From the NCBI GenBank assembly GCA_052115395.1, contig JBFRGO010000001.1: a stretch of DNA of 64,000 bases; one strand, given 5' to 3'. The DNA is from Noviluteimonas sp052115395. GTDB taxonomy: Bacteria; Pseudomonadota; Gammaproteobacteria; Xanthomonadales; Xanthomonadaceae. Positions 25,105 through 32,705 of the stretch are shown one piece after another (position 1 is the first letter of the stretch; each line of letters starts with the position of its first letter). Made by a program: the position numbers and the translations under genes. Under the pieces are notes generated by a model, which searched no databases, was not told the DNA's origin, and worked only from the letters and a program-made list of their open reading frames with translations.

Positions 25105-26420
25105 GCGTCGCCACGCCGCCGCGCGAATCCTGGGTCGCATCGCCCGGCGCGCCCTTGCGTGGCGAAGTGCACGTGCCGGGCGACAAGTCGGTTTCGCACC
25201 GCGCGATCATGCTGGCGGCCATCGCCGACGGCACCTCGCGCATCGAGGGCTTCCTCGAAGGCGAAGACACCCTGGCCACGGCGGCGATCTTCGAACGCAT
25301 GGGCGTGCGCATCGAAAAGGCCGGTGCGAGCACGCGCATCGTGCATGGCGTCGGCATCGACGGCCTGCAGGCGCCGGCCAGTGCGCTGGATTGCGGGAAT
25401 GCCGGCACCGGGATGCGCTTGTTGGCAGGCCTACTCGCGGGCCAGCGCTTCGACAGCGTGCTGATCGGCGATGGCTCCTTGTCGCGACGGCCGATGCGGC
25501 GCGTACTCGATCCGCTGGCACGCATGGGCGCGTCGATCGCCTCGCACGACGGATTCCCGCCGCTCAAGATCGCCGGCGGCAAACCCTTGCACGGCATCGC
25601 CTATGCATCGGACATCGCCAGCGCGCAGGTGAAGTCGGCCGTGTTGCTGGCGGGCCTGTACGCGAAAGGCGAGACCGAAGTGCGCGAACCGCATCCCACG
25701 CGCGATTACACCGAGCGCATGTTGCGTGCGTTCGGTTGGCCGATCGAGTTCTCGCCGGGCCTCGCGCGCCTGACCGGTGGCCATCGGCTGCGCGCCACCG
25801 ATGTGTCGGTGCCGGCGGATTTCTCCTCGGCGGCCTTCTTCCTCGTCGCCGCGTGCGTGATTCCCGGGTCGGACATCGTGCTGCGCCGCGTGGGCATGAA
25901 TCCGCGGCGCACCGGTTTGTTGCGCGTGTTGCGCGCGATGGGCGCGCACGTGGACATCGAAGCGATGGGCGAGCAGGGCGGCGAAGCGGTCGCCGACTTG
26001 CACGTTCGCTACGCGCCGCTGCATGGCATCGAGGTGCCCGTGGACGCGGTGCCGGACATGATCGATGAATTTCCCGCGCTGTTCGTCGCGGCGGCCTGCG
26101 CGACGGGCACGACGCACGTACGCGGCGCCGCGGAACTGCGCGTCAAGGAATCCGACCGCATCGCCACGATGGCCTGCGGATTGCGTTCGCTCGGTGCCGT
26201 GGTGGAAGAAACCGAAGACGGCGCGGCGATCCATGGCGGCCCACTGCGCGGTGGCCACGTCGACTCGCACGGCGATCATCGCGTGGCCATGGCCTTCGCG
26301 ATCGCGGGCCAGATGTGCGAGGGCGAAGTGCAGGTCTGCGATACCGCGAACGTCGCGACTTCGTTCCCCGCCTTCGATGCGCTCGCGCGCAGCACGGGGT
26401 TCGCGTTGCGCGAGGCCTGA
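25101..26420 (+). CDS. aroA: 3-phosphoshikimate 1-carboxyvinyltransferase (EPSP synthase)
   Basis: 439-aa enzyme transferring enolpyruvyl from PEP to shikimate 3-phosphate. VPGDKSVSHRA (K29) binds phosphate, LDCGNAGTGMRLLAG (residues 97-110) is the PEP loop, and a late ELRVKESDR with GDHRVAMAFA completes the active site. Last gene of the serC-pheA-hisC-aroA set; its ATG overlaps the upstream stop (ATGA). Related Pseudomonas clusters have tyrA between hisC and aroA; it is absent here. Convergent with tonB-like gene 3 bp downstream. Confidence 0.95.
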   Translation: MSVATPPRESWVASPGAPLRGEVHVPGDKSVSHRAIMLAAIADGTSRIEGFLEGEDTLATAAIFERMGVRIEKAGASTRIVHGVGIDGLQAPASALDCGNAGTGMRLLAGLLAGQRFDSVLIGDGSLSRRPMRRVLDPLARMGASIASHDGFPPLKIAGGKPLHGIAYASDIASAQVKSAVLLAGLYAKGETEVREPHPTRDYTERMLRAFGWPIEFSPGLARLTGGHRLRATDVSVPADFSSAAFFLVAACVIPGSDIVLRRVGMNPRRTGLLRVLRAMGAHVDIEAMGEQGGEAVADLHVRYAPLHGIEVPVDAVPDMIDEFPALFVAAACATGTTHVRGAAELRVKESDRIATMACGLRSLGAVVEETEDGAAIHGGPLRGGHVDSHGDHRVAMAFAIAGQMCEGEVQVCDTANVATSFPAFDALARSTGFALREA

Positions 26421-26423
26421 GCC

Positions 26424-27050
26424 TTACAGGCGGAACTCGATCGGCACGACCACCGAGCCTGCGACCGCCTGGCCGCCGCGTTGCGCCGGGCGGAAGCGCC
26501 ACTTGCGCACAGCGTCCAGTGCGGCGCGATCCAGCTCCCGCGACTGGCTGCTGGTTTCCACGCTGACATCGGTCGGGACGCCGTCGGCGCCGACGGCGAC
26601 CAGCACGCGCACCGTGCCGGTTTCGCGCATGCGCAGGGCGCGCGTGGGGTAATGCGGCGGGGGCCGTGAAAGCGGAATCGGGACGTCGAGGTCCGCCATC
26701 GTCGGCGCGGCCGTGGGCGGCGGCGGCGCGGCCGGTGCGGGCGCAGCAGGCGGGGCTTCGCGGCGCGGCGCTTCTTCCAGCCGGGGTTGTTCGGCGCTCG
26801 CGTCGGCGTCCGGCTCGTCCATGCCGCTTGCGCCGTCCACCTGGCCCGGCATCGGTGCGGGAAGCGGTGCGAAATCAGGCTTGTCGGCGGTGGCGCGCAC
26901 CTGCGCGGGGGCACGCGTGCGCTCGCCCGACCACACGATCAGGAACAGGACCAGGCCGGCGAGGACGGCGGCGGCGATCATCGCAAGGCCGCGCCGCGTG
27001 GGCCGCCAGGCGGCCAGGCGCGCGGCGAATGTGGGGGAATGACTCGACAT
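26424..27050 (-). CDS. TonB family protein (energy transducer-like)
   Basis: 208-aa protein with the TonB shape: short cytoplasmic N-terminus, one membrane helix at about 22-42 (MIAAAVLAGLVLFLIVWS), a Pro/Ala-rich periplasmic spacer at about 60-125, and a C-terminal TonB fold (PHYPTRALRMRETGTVRVLVAVGADGVPTDVSVE ... ALDAVRKWRFRPA). Such proteins link the ExbBD motor to outer-membrane receptors. No exbB or exbD is adjacent, so it may be an accessory TonB paralogue; many Lysobacter-type genomes have several. ATG 27050 lies 94 bp from serS, transcribed divergently. Confidence 0.85.
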   Translation of the reverse strand: MSSHSPTFAARLAAWRPTRRGLAMIAAAVLAGLVLFLIVWSGERTRAPAQVRATADKPDFAPLPAPMPGQVDGASGMDEPDADASAEQPRLEEAPRREAPPAAPAPAAPPPPTAAPTMADLDVPIPLSRPPPHYPTRALRMRETGTVRVLVAVGADGVPTDVSVETSSQSRELDRAALDAVRKWRFRPAQRGGQAVAGSVVVPIEFRL

Positions 27051-27144
27051 GCGCCCGATTCTGTCACGCCGCCGCGTCACGGCCGGTCGGCAAGCGACCG
27101 CACAGGCCGCATAATTCAGCCCCCGTATCGAATCGTGGCGCCCC

Positions 27145-28434
27145 ATGCTCGACCCCCATCTGCTGCGCACCCAGACCGCCGAACTCGCGGCCAAGCTTCG
27201 TTCCCGCGGTTTCGACCTGCCGGTGGCGGCCATCGAATCGCTCGAGGCCGACCGCAAGCGCCTGCAGGTGCGCACGCAGGAATTGCAGAACCTGCGCAAC
27301 ACGCGCAGCAAGGCGATCGGGCAGGCGAAGGCCAAGGGCGAAGACGTCGCGGCGCTGATGGCCGAAGTCGCGTCCTTCGGCGACGAGCTCAAGGCCTCGG
27401 AAGTCGAACTCGAACGCATCCGCGGCGAGCTCGACGCGATCACCCTGGGCGTTCCCAACATTCCCTACGACGAGGTGCCGCACGGCGACGACGAAGCGCA
27501 CAACGTCGAACAACATCGCTGGGGCACGCCGCGCGCGTTCGATTTCGAAGTGAAGGACCACGTGCAGCTCGGCGAACGCCACGGCTGGCTCGACGGCGAC
27601 ACCGCCGCCAAACTCAGCGGCTCGCGCTTCACCGTGCTGCGCGGGCAACTCGCGCGCCTGCATCGTGCGCTCGCGCAGTTCATGGTCGATCTGCACAGCA
27701 ATGAACATGGCTACGAAGAAACCAACGTGCCGCTGCTGGTCAATGCCGAGTCGATGCGCGGCACCGGGCAGTTGCCGAAGTTCGAGGACGATCTGTTCGC
27801 GACCGCCATCGGCGGCGACGAGGCGGGCAGCCGGCGTTACCTGATCCCGACCTCCGAAGTGCCGCTGACCAACATCGTGCGCGATGCCATCGTTGAGGAA
27901 ACGCGTTTGCCGCTGCGCATGACTGCGCATTCGATGTGCTTCCGCGCCGAAGCCGGCAGCCACGGCCGCGATACGCGCGGCATGATCCGCCAGCACCAGT
28001 TCGAGAAAGTGGAGTTGGTGTCGATCGCGCGGCCGGCCGAATCGGCGGAGGAACACGAGCGCATGACGCGCTGCGCGGAAGTGGTGCTGGAGAAGCTCGG
28101 CCTGCCGTATCGGCGCGTGTTGCTGTGCACGGGCGACATGGGCTTCGGCGCGGCAAAGACCTACGACCTGGAAGTCTGGTTGCCGTCGCAGGACACGTAT
28201 CGCGAGATCTCTTCGTGCTCCAACTGCGATGCGTTCCAGGCGCGTCGCATGCAGGCGCGCTGGCGCAATCCGGCCACGGGCAAGCCCGAACCGGTGCACA
28301 CGCTCAACGGTTCGGGCGTGGCGGTCGGGCGCGCGTTGATCGCGGTGATGGAGAATTATCAAAATGCCGACGGCACCATCGCGGTGCCGTCGGTGTTGCG
28401 CCCTTACATGGGTGGCGCCGAAACCATCGGCTGA
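27145..28434 (+). CDS. serS: Seryl-tRNA synthetase
   Basis: 429-aa class II synthetase. An N-terminal coiled-coil arm (residues about 1-110) contacts tRNA-Ser, and the catalytic core has LIPTSEVPLTNIVRD (motif 1 area), MCFRAEAGSHGRDTRGMIRQHQFEKVELV (motif 2) and LNGSGVAVGRALIAVMENYQ (motif 3). Full length for the bacterial enzyme. It charges both serine tRNAs such as the tRNA-Ser(UGA) 3 kb downstream. Single gene with its own 94-bp upstream region. Confidence 0.97.
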   Translation: MLDPHLLRTQTAELAAKLRSRGFDLPVAAIESLEADRKRLQVRTQELQNLRNTRSKAIGQAKAKGEDVAALMAEVASFGDELKASEVELERIRGELDAITLGVPNIPYDEVPHGDDEAHNVEQHRWGTPRAFDFEVKDHVQLGERHGWLDGDTAAKLSGSRFTVLRGQLARLHRALAQFMVDLHSNEHGYEETNVPLLVNAESMRGTGQLPKFEDDLFATAIGGDEAGSRRYLIPTSEVPLTNIVRDAIVEETRLPLRMTAHSMCFRAEAGSHGRDTRGMIRQHQFEKVELVSIARPAESAEEHERMTRCAEVVLEKLGLPYRRVLLCTGDMGFGAAKTYDLEVWLPSQDTYREISSCSNCDAFQARRMQARWRNPATGKPEPVHTLNGSGVAVGRALIAVMENYQNADGTIAVPSVLRPYMGGAETIG

Positions 28435-28447
28435 CCCGTCGTGTCGA

Positions 28448-29029
28448 TTACGCGGCTTCGGCGATCGGCTCGGAAATCGAAGCGTGCGCGCCGGCCAGCG
28501 CGTCCACGCGATGCTGGTCCGAATACGCCACGCCTTCGGCGCGAACGAACTCGATGTCGGTGACGCCGAGGAAACCGAAGGTGTGGCGCAAGTACGCTTC
28601 CTGGAAATCCGCCGGGCTGCTGTCGCCGTAGATGCCACCGCGGCCGCTGGCCACGATCATGCGCTTGCCCGTCGCCAGGCCTTCCGGCCCGTTCTCGGTG
28701 TAGCGGAACGTCTTGCCGGCCACCGCGACGCGGTCGATCCACGCCTTCAGGGTCGAAGGAACGCCGAAGTTGTACATCGGCGCCCCGATCACGATGACAT
28801 CGCTGGCCAGGAACTGGTCCATGATCGCGTCGCCTTCGGCCTTGGCGGCCGTATCGGCGCCGGTCAGCACCGGGCCGGTGAGGTGGGGCAGCGGATTGCT
28901 GTCCAGATCGCGATATTCCACGGTCAAACCCGGCACGGCGGCCTGCCAACGCGCGACAATCGCCGCACTCAGTTCGCGGGTCACGGAGTTTGCGCCCAGG
29001 GCGCTGGTATCCAGATGCAGGAGTTTCAT
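28448..29029 (-). CDS. azoR: FMN-dependent NADH:azoreductase
   Basis: 193-aa flavodoxin-like quinone/azo reductase. MKLLHLDTSALGANSVTREL is the typical N-terminal FMN-binding loop, ...VIVIGAPMYNFGVPSTLKAWIDRVAVAGKTFRYTENGPEGL is the family signature, and ASGRGGIYGD binds the isoalloxazine. These enzymes detoxify quinones and nitro/azo compounds as obligatory two-electron reducers. Divergent from the LysR gene 127 bp away, the common arrangement for a LysR regulator and its target. A small palindrome in the spacer (29113-29123) could be part of an operator. Confidence 0.9.
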   Translation of the reverse strand: MKLLHLDTSALGANSVTRELSAAIVARWQAAVPGLTVEYRDLDSNPLPHLTGPVLTGADTAAKAEGDAIMDQFLASDVIVIGAPMYNFGVPSTLKAWIDRVAVAGKTFRYTENGPEGLATGKRMIVASGRGGIYGDSSPADFQEAYLRHTFGFLGVTDIEFVRAEGVAYSDQHRVDALAGAHASISEPIAEAA

Positions 29030-29112
29030 GGCAGAGCCTCGAATTCGGGCAGCGGGTCTGCTGCGTTGGAGGGGACTCTAGGCCGTTGCATCGGTGGGAT
29101 AAAGATGGTGAA

Positions 29113-29123
29113 ATGCCACGCAT
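29113..29123. promoter_or_regulatory. Candidate LysR operator half-site pair
   Basis: ATGC-CAC-GCAT, an 11-bp palindrome, sits in the azoR/LysR divergent spacer, 34 bp before the LysR start. The LysR consensus is T-N11-A with dyad symmetry, so this is compatible but weakly supported. Confidence 0.25.
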
Positions 29124-29156
29124 CGTTGCATTAGCGACAATGGTTCGGAGCCGGTC

Positions 29157-30164
29157 ATGCAAGACCTGAACGATCTCTATTACTTCTCCGCCGTGGTCGA
29201 CAACGGCGGCTTCGCGGCCGCCGAGCGCGCCCTTGGCATCCCCAAGTCCCGCCTGAGCCGGCGCATCAGCGCGCTGGAGAACGAATTGGGCGTGCGCCTG
29301 TTGCAGCGTTCCACGCGCCGCTTCGCGGTCACCGACGTCGGCAGCGCCGTGCACCGCCACGCGCAGACGATGCTCGAAGAAGCCAAGGCCGCGCGCGAAG
29401 TCGTCGATCGCCTGAGTTCGGAGCCGCGCGGCACCATCCGCCTCAGCGTGCCGGTGAGCTTCGCGCAGGAAATGGTGCCGCGGCTGATGCCCGAGTTCCT
29501 CGCCAAGTACCCGCAGGTGCGCGTGCAGCTGCACGTGAGCAATCGCCGCGTCGACGTGATCAACGAAGGCTTCGACCTGGCCATGCGCGTGCGCAACAAG
29601 CTCGACGACGACGGCAGCCTGGTGATGCGTTCCTTCGGCCAGATCCAGGAGCTGCTCGTCGCCAGCCCCGGTTACCTCGATCGCATGGGCCGTCCGACGG
29701 ATCCGGATGAGTTGAAGGACCACGTCACGCTGAGCATGAGCGAAGACGAAGCGCGCCAGCGCTGGGACCTGCAGGACGCCAACGGCGAGATGCGCCGCGT
29801 CGAGCTCAAGCCGCGCCTGGCCGGCTTCGATTTCCCGATGCTGATGGCGCTCGCGCGGCAGGGCATCGGCATCACGATGCTGCCCGAAACCGTCTGCGCC
29901 GAAGCCATCCGCAATGGCGAACTGGAAGTCGTGCTGCCGCAATGGCGTTTGCCGCAGGGCATCGCGCACCTGGTGTTCGCTTCGCGTCGCGGCTTGTTGC
30001 CCGCGGTGCGCGCGATGATCGATTTCCTCGCCGAGCGCGTGCCCGCGTTGATCGAGGAATCGCGCCTGAATTGCCGCAATTGCCCGCAGGGCAAGGAAAA
30101 ACAGGACGTCGTGCACGTGGAGCGGCGCAAGCCCGCGGCGGTGACGGTCGCACCGCAAGCCTGA
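29157..30164 (+). CDS. LysR family regulator, probably of azoR
   Basis: 335-aa regulator: winged helix-turn-helix at residues 1-65 (DLYYFSAVVDNGGFAAAERALGIPKSRLSRRISALENELGVRLLQRSTR) and a LysR substrate-binding domain at about 90-295. The C-terminus carries an extra tail of about 35 residues containing a CRNC motif, unlike most family members, which end near residue 300; the two Cys could sense redox state or electrophiles. It is divergent from azoR, its likely target. The neighbouring gene at 30174 is convergent. Confidence 0.85.
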   Translation: MQDLNDLYYFSAVVDNGGFAAAERALGIPKSRLSRRISALENELGVRLLQRSTRRFAVTDVGSAVHRHAQTMLEEAKAAREVVDRLSSEPRGTIRLSVPVSFAQEMVPRLMPEFLAKYPQVRVQLHVSNRRVDVINEGFDLAMRVRNKLDDDGSLVMRSFGQIQELLVASPGYLDRMGRPTDPDELKDHVTLSMSEDEARQRWDLQDANGEMRRVELKPRLAGFDFPMLMALARQGIGITMLPETVCAEAIRNGELEVVLPQWRLPQGIAHLVFASRRGLLPAVRAMIDFLAERVPALIEESRLNCRNCPQGKEKQDVVHVERRKPAAVTVAPQA

Positions 30165-30173
30165 CGCAGCGCT

Positions 30174-30413
30174 TCAGTGCAGTTGGTGCCGGCCGCGCCT
30201 GGGGTCGTAGAACTGCGAGGCCGTCAGCAAGGCGAACGCACGCGCCTGCAGCTCGTGTTCGACGCGATGGCGCAGCGTGGGGTCGAGCACCTCGGGTTCG
30301 AGCACGCCGAGCCAATGCACTTGCGTGCCGCGTATCTGTTCGATCACCGGGCCGCGTTGCAGCATGTAGTGCCCCTGGTAGCACCGATAGACGTTCAGCA
30401 AGGTCGACGTCAT
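30174..30413 (-). CDS. Small conserved-looking protein of unknown function
   Basis: 79-aa protein with good high-GC codon use in this frame (third positions mostly G/C). Begins MTSTLLNVYRCYQGHYMLQRG and has WLGVLEPEVLDPTLRHRVEHEL. No membrane segment, signal peptide or known motif. It is preferred over the overlapping opposite-strand frame (30177-30599), which is Arg-rich. Lies between the LysR gene (convergent) and the QueC-like gene (same strand, 119 bp upstream). Function unknown. Confidence 0.5.
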   Translation of the reverse strand: MTSTLLNVYRCYQGHYMLQRGPVIEQIRGTQVHWLGVLEPEVLDPTLRHRVEHELQARAFALLTASQFYDPRRGRHQLH

Positions 30414-30532
30414 GGAAGCGGCCGTTGTGTTGATCGAAAGTGCCGCATGGTCGTGGACGATCGTGAGGCTTGCGAATCACCCGTCACGGTGAGCAAATCG
30501 CGGTGGCTGCGTGTCCGGTTTCGTCCTCGCGC

Positions 30533-31315
30533 TCACGCGCGCAAGCGCCGCAGCAACTGTCGAGTTTTCCCGCGCAGCGGCTGTAGCGTTTTGCCGTAGA
30601 GCGTCGACAACGCGCGACGCTTCGGCGGAATCCGCCACGCGAAGCCATCCTGGATCGCGTACTGGCACGGATTGCAGAAGCCGCACGGCTCGCCGTCCGG
30701 CGTCGGCGAATGACAGAACCACGTCATCGCCATGACATCGTGCCAACCGCTGCGCTCGACCACCGCGATGGTCTGGTCCTTCTCGGTGTTGAACAGCGGT
30801 AGCGAAAATCTGCCGTAGATCTTGCCGATCGGCGTGTCGAGGCATTCGACCTTCACGCGGAAGGTGTCATGGCCGTGCGCATCGCGGGAGGCCATGACGT
30901 AATCCTTGATCACGCCGTACGCGCCGTGCATGGTCTTCTCCAGCGACAGCTCGATGCCCTTCACGTCGAACTGCTTCACGAAGCGTGCGAGGAACGCGTA
31001 CTGATCGCCGATGCCGCGCAAGCGCAGCATTTCCACGAAGGCGCGTTCGATCTCCGCATCGGGGCGCACGTCCTGCAGGCGAACCACGCGCGTGGGCAGC
31101 AGCATCTCGCGCGTTTGCGGATGGTGTTCGGCCAACCAGGTGCGAATGCGGTCCATCGCCTGCGTTTCGTGTTGCGCAGACCCCCGCTTGTCGTCGAGCA
31201 GATACCAGGGTTGGACGCGCGCGCGCAGCTGAAGCAACAACACGAGCAGGCGGAAGGTGGAATCCCATCCCCCGGTCCAGAGCAGGGGCACGGGCGCGCG
31301 CGTCTCGATGGCCAT
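30533..31315 (-). CDS. QueC-like PP-loop ATP-pyrophosphatase
   Basis: 260-aa protein. Residues 10-20 contain PLLWTGGWDST, a variant of the SGGxDS PP-loop that binds ATP pyrophosphate, and residues 201-217 hold four Cys (C201, C211, C214, C217: CHSP...CGFCNPC), like the zinc site of QueC 7-cyano-7-deazaguanine synthase. QueC activates a carboxylate with ATP to make preQ0. No other queuosine gene is nearby. ATG 31315 follows AAGGAG at the right distance. Precise substrate uncertain. Confidence 0.65.
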   Translation of the reverse strand: MAIETRAPVPLLWTGGWDSTFRLLVLLLQLRARVQPWYLLDDKRGSAQHETQAMDRIRTWLAEHHPQTREMLLPTRVVRLQDVRPDAEIERAFVEMLRLRGIGDQYAFLARFVKQFDVKGIELSLEKTMHGAYGVIKDYVMASRDAHGHDTFRVKVECLDTPIGKIYGRFSLPLFNTEKDQTIAVVERSGWHDVMAMTWFCHSPTPDGEPCGFCNPCQYAIQDGFAWRIPPKRRALSTLYGKTLQPLRGKTRQLLRRLRA

Positions 31316-31420
31316 CCGGTTGGCTCCTTTCCAGCACGGGCATGGTAGGCAGAGCACGCGCAGAGCGGCGATGAACGGCCATTTGGCCGGTTCAGCAACT
31401 CCCGTTAAAGTGTCGTGACC

Positions 31421-31510
31421 GGAGGGATGGCCGAGCGGTTTAAGGCACCGGTCTTGAAAACCGGCGTCGTCGAAGGACGACCGTGGGTTCGAATCCCACT
31501 CCCTCCGCCA
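31421..31510 (+). tRNA. tRNA-Ser (UGA anticodon), left attachment site
   Basis: 90-nt class II tRNA with a long variable arm: GGAGGGA pairs with TCCCTCC, D-arm ends in GGTTTAAGGC, anticodon stem CCGGT/ACCGG encloses loop CTTGAAA (anticodon TGA, reading UCA), T-arm GGGTTCGAATCCC, encoded CCA. Its last 14 bases plus one A form the left copy (31497-31511) of a 15-bp direct repeat bounding the island. Because the element carries this segment, the tRNA stays intact after integration. Confidence 0.95.
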
Positions 31511-31511
31511 A
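31497..31511 (+). repeat. attL: 15-bp direct repeat at the tRNA-Ser 3' end
   Basis: CACTCCCTCCGCCAA covers the tRNA-Ser 3' end including CCA. An identical copy lies at 38351-38365, on the far side of the integrase gene. Reuse of a tRNA 3' end as crossover site is typical of P4-type tyrosine integrases. Confidence 0.9.
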
Positions 31512-31566
31512 ATAAGTCTATTTTCCCCGTGATTTTGTGCGTATTGCGGGCGGAGATCGGCGTCAT

Positions 31567-31585
31567 TACCTACTTCATTCCCTAC
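31567..31585 (+). repeat. Left copy of a 19-bp imperfect direct repeat (possible integrase arm site)
   Basis: TACCTACTTCATTCCCTAC matches 38203-38221 in 16 of 19 positions in the same orientation. It lies 56 bp inside attL. Direct repeats flanking the crossover core are typical arm-type sites for tyrosine integrases. Confidence 0.5.
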
Positions 31586-31669
31586 GCGAGCAGTTCCCTA
31601 GCAGCCGCGGGGACGGCCTGATCGGGTGCTCGGCCGGGCCGGCTTCGTGAAACGGACGGGGGGGCGATA

Positions 31670-31695
31670 TGTCCGCTTTCGACCCAAAGCGGACA
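31670..31695. repeat. Palindrome copy A (TGTCCGCTTT type)
   Basis: Perfect 10-bp arms TGTCCGCTTT/AAAGCGGACA around a 6-nt loop, 53 bp before the orphan gene at 31749. Further copies at 32106-32133, 32142-32169 and 32614-32639 bracket the two orphan genes. Confidence 0.85.
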
Positions 31696-31748
31696 CTCGG
31701 CGCCCTGTCGTACGATGCGGGTTGCAACTCATCCAGACAGGATGCGAG

Positions 31749-32099
31749 ATGAGATCCATATCAATCCAAGTCCAGCCCAATCGCTCGCCCGGCATCGACA
31801 TGCCGCGCATTACGGAGCTGTTCCGGAACCTTGTCAGTCGCATCGATCTAGTTCGTAGCCATTCTTTCGATCATGGCTTCGACGACGGCGCCTATTTCAA
31901 CTTCACGTTCGGAACATTGTGCCCGGCTGATCTCTGGCGTCTGATCCAAGAGCAAGTTTTTCGCGCGCCTGGGCACGCCGCACACATGGCGAGAGCGTCC
32001 ATGGCGATGTGTTCCACCGACGAAGAATGGAATGACTACGTGCAGCTATTCCATTGGGACCCTGCGGTGCCCCAAGAAGAACTACCGGAAGCGCCCTGA
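31749..32099 (+). CDS. Orphan 116-aa protein in the island, bracketed by palindromes
   Basis: 116-aa soluble protein starting MRSISIQVQPNRSPGIDMPRI, with an aromatic-rich middle (FDHGFDDGAYFNFTFGTLCPADLWRLI). No recognised domain, signal peptide or membrane segment. The ATG at 31749 is chosen because an upstream extension would translate the palindrome. Codon use and base composition are A/T-richer than the core genome. It sits between palindrome copies A and B like a cassette. Function unknown. Confidence 0.5.
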   Translation: MRSISIQVQPNRSPGIDMPRITELFRNLVSRIDLVRSHSFDHGFDDGAYFNFTFGTLCPADLWRLIQEQVFRAPGHAAHMARASMAMCSTDEEWNDYVQLFHWDPAVPQEELPEAP

Positions 32100-32105
32100 T
32101 CGCGA

Positions 32106-32133
32106 ATGTCCGCTTTTGGCCGATAGCGGACAT
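32106..32133. repeat. Palindrome copy B
   Basis: 9-bp perfect arms ATGTCCGCT/AGCGGACAT around a 10-nt loop, 7 bp after the stop of the gene ending at 32099. It is followed 9 bp later by a degenerate copy. Confidence 0.8.
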
Positions 32134-32141
32134 CGAAGCCA

Positions 32142-32169
32142 GTGCCCGCTTTCGACCCATGGCGAACAT
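32142..32169. repeat. Palindrome copy C (degenerate)
   Basis: Same family with several changes: GTGCCCGCTTTCGACCC followed by GGCGAACAT, so the arms no longer pair fully. The next gene starts 18 bp downstream. Confidence 0.6.
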
Positions 32170-32186
32170 TCGATTTGTCGGGCTTA

Positions 32187-32582
32187 ATGAATTTGATTGC
32201 CTGGACGGTCGCCGTGGACGTGAAGCATAAATTAGAGGGGTGGATCAAGAGCAACTGGCTCTTGACCGCGCTTGTGGCGTTGCTCTTTGCCGCCGCGATG
32301 TTTGAGGAAGGCATCGCGAATGGAGCTTGGTTCGCCGCAGGAGCCTGCTATTTGCTTGCGGTGAGGTGGTTTTGTTTTCGTGCAATTTCAGCCATGGCGC
32401 TTCGCTTGCCGCTCTCTTGGAGAGATTGGTCCCTTCTAGGGTTCGCAGCCGCGTTTGCCGCGCTGGCGTATGCGGCACGTCATCCTAAGCTGGCAATTGT
32501 TGGCGGCCTGGTCGGTCTCATCTTGGGTGCGGCTTCAGGACTGCTTTCCGTGATTTACGCACCGCAGCGGCGCCAAAAGTAG
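32187..32582 (+). CDS. Orphan small membrane protein (about four helices)
   Basis: 131-aa protein with about four hydrophobic helices: residues about 28-45 (LLTALVALLFAAAMF), 50-68 (WFAAGACYLLAVRWFCF), 88-104 (WSLLGFAAAFAALAYAA) and 108-125 (LAIVGGLVGLILGAASGLL). Basic C-terminal QRRQK. No signal peptide or known domain. ATG 32187 is chosen over an upstream frame that would translate the degenerate palindrome. Located between palindrome copies C and D. Small multi-helix proteins in mobile elements are often effectors or immunity proteins, but nothing here proves that. Confidence 0.55.
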   Translation: MNLIAWTVAVDVKHKLEGWIKSNWLLTALVALLFAAAMFEEGIANGAWFAAGACYLLAVRWFCFRAISAMALRLPLSWRDWSLLGFAAAFAALAYAARHPKLAIVGGLVGLILGAASGLLSVIYAPQRRQK

Positions 32583-32613
32583 GCCAAGACCTTCTGCCCC
32601 CCCGACGGACCAA

Positions 32614-32639
32614 TGTCCGCTTCTGGCCGATAGCGGACA
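32614..32639. repeat. Palindrome copy D
   Basis: 8-bp arms TGTCCGCT/AGCGGACA around a 10-nt loop, 31 bp after the stop of the membrane protein gene and 67 bp from the end of the convergent HEAT-repeat gene. Confidence 0.8.
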
Positions 32640-32705
32640 CTCACTAAGCCGTAATCGGCAGTGATCCCATACAAAGGCGCGTGGTACCTGCGCGCGTTGT
32701 CTGTA

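Noticed and set aside
30177..30599. 140-codon plus-strand frame opposite the 79-aa gene
   Set aside because: Arg-rich with poor codon bias; the minus-strand 79-aa frame has better composition.
31415..31621. Open frame across tRNA-Ser encoding a short protein
   Set aside because: It translates the tRNA sequence itself; this is a well-known false prediction and has no coding bias after the tRNA.
31626..31748. Upstream extension of the 116-aa orphan gene
   Set aside because: The extension would translate palindrome copy A (VRFRPKAD); the ATG at 31749 is the more credible start.
31670..32639. Integron attC sites
   Set aside because: The palindromes lack RYYYAAC/GTTRRRY core sites and no integron integrase is present, although the cassette-like placement invited the idea.
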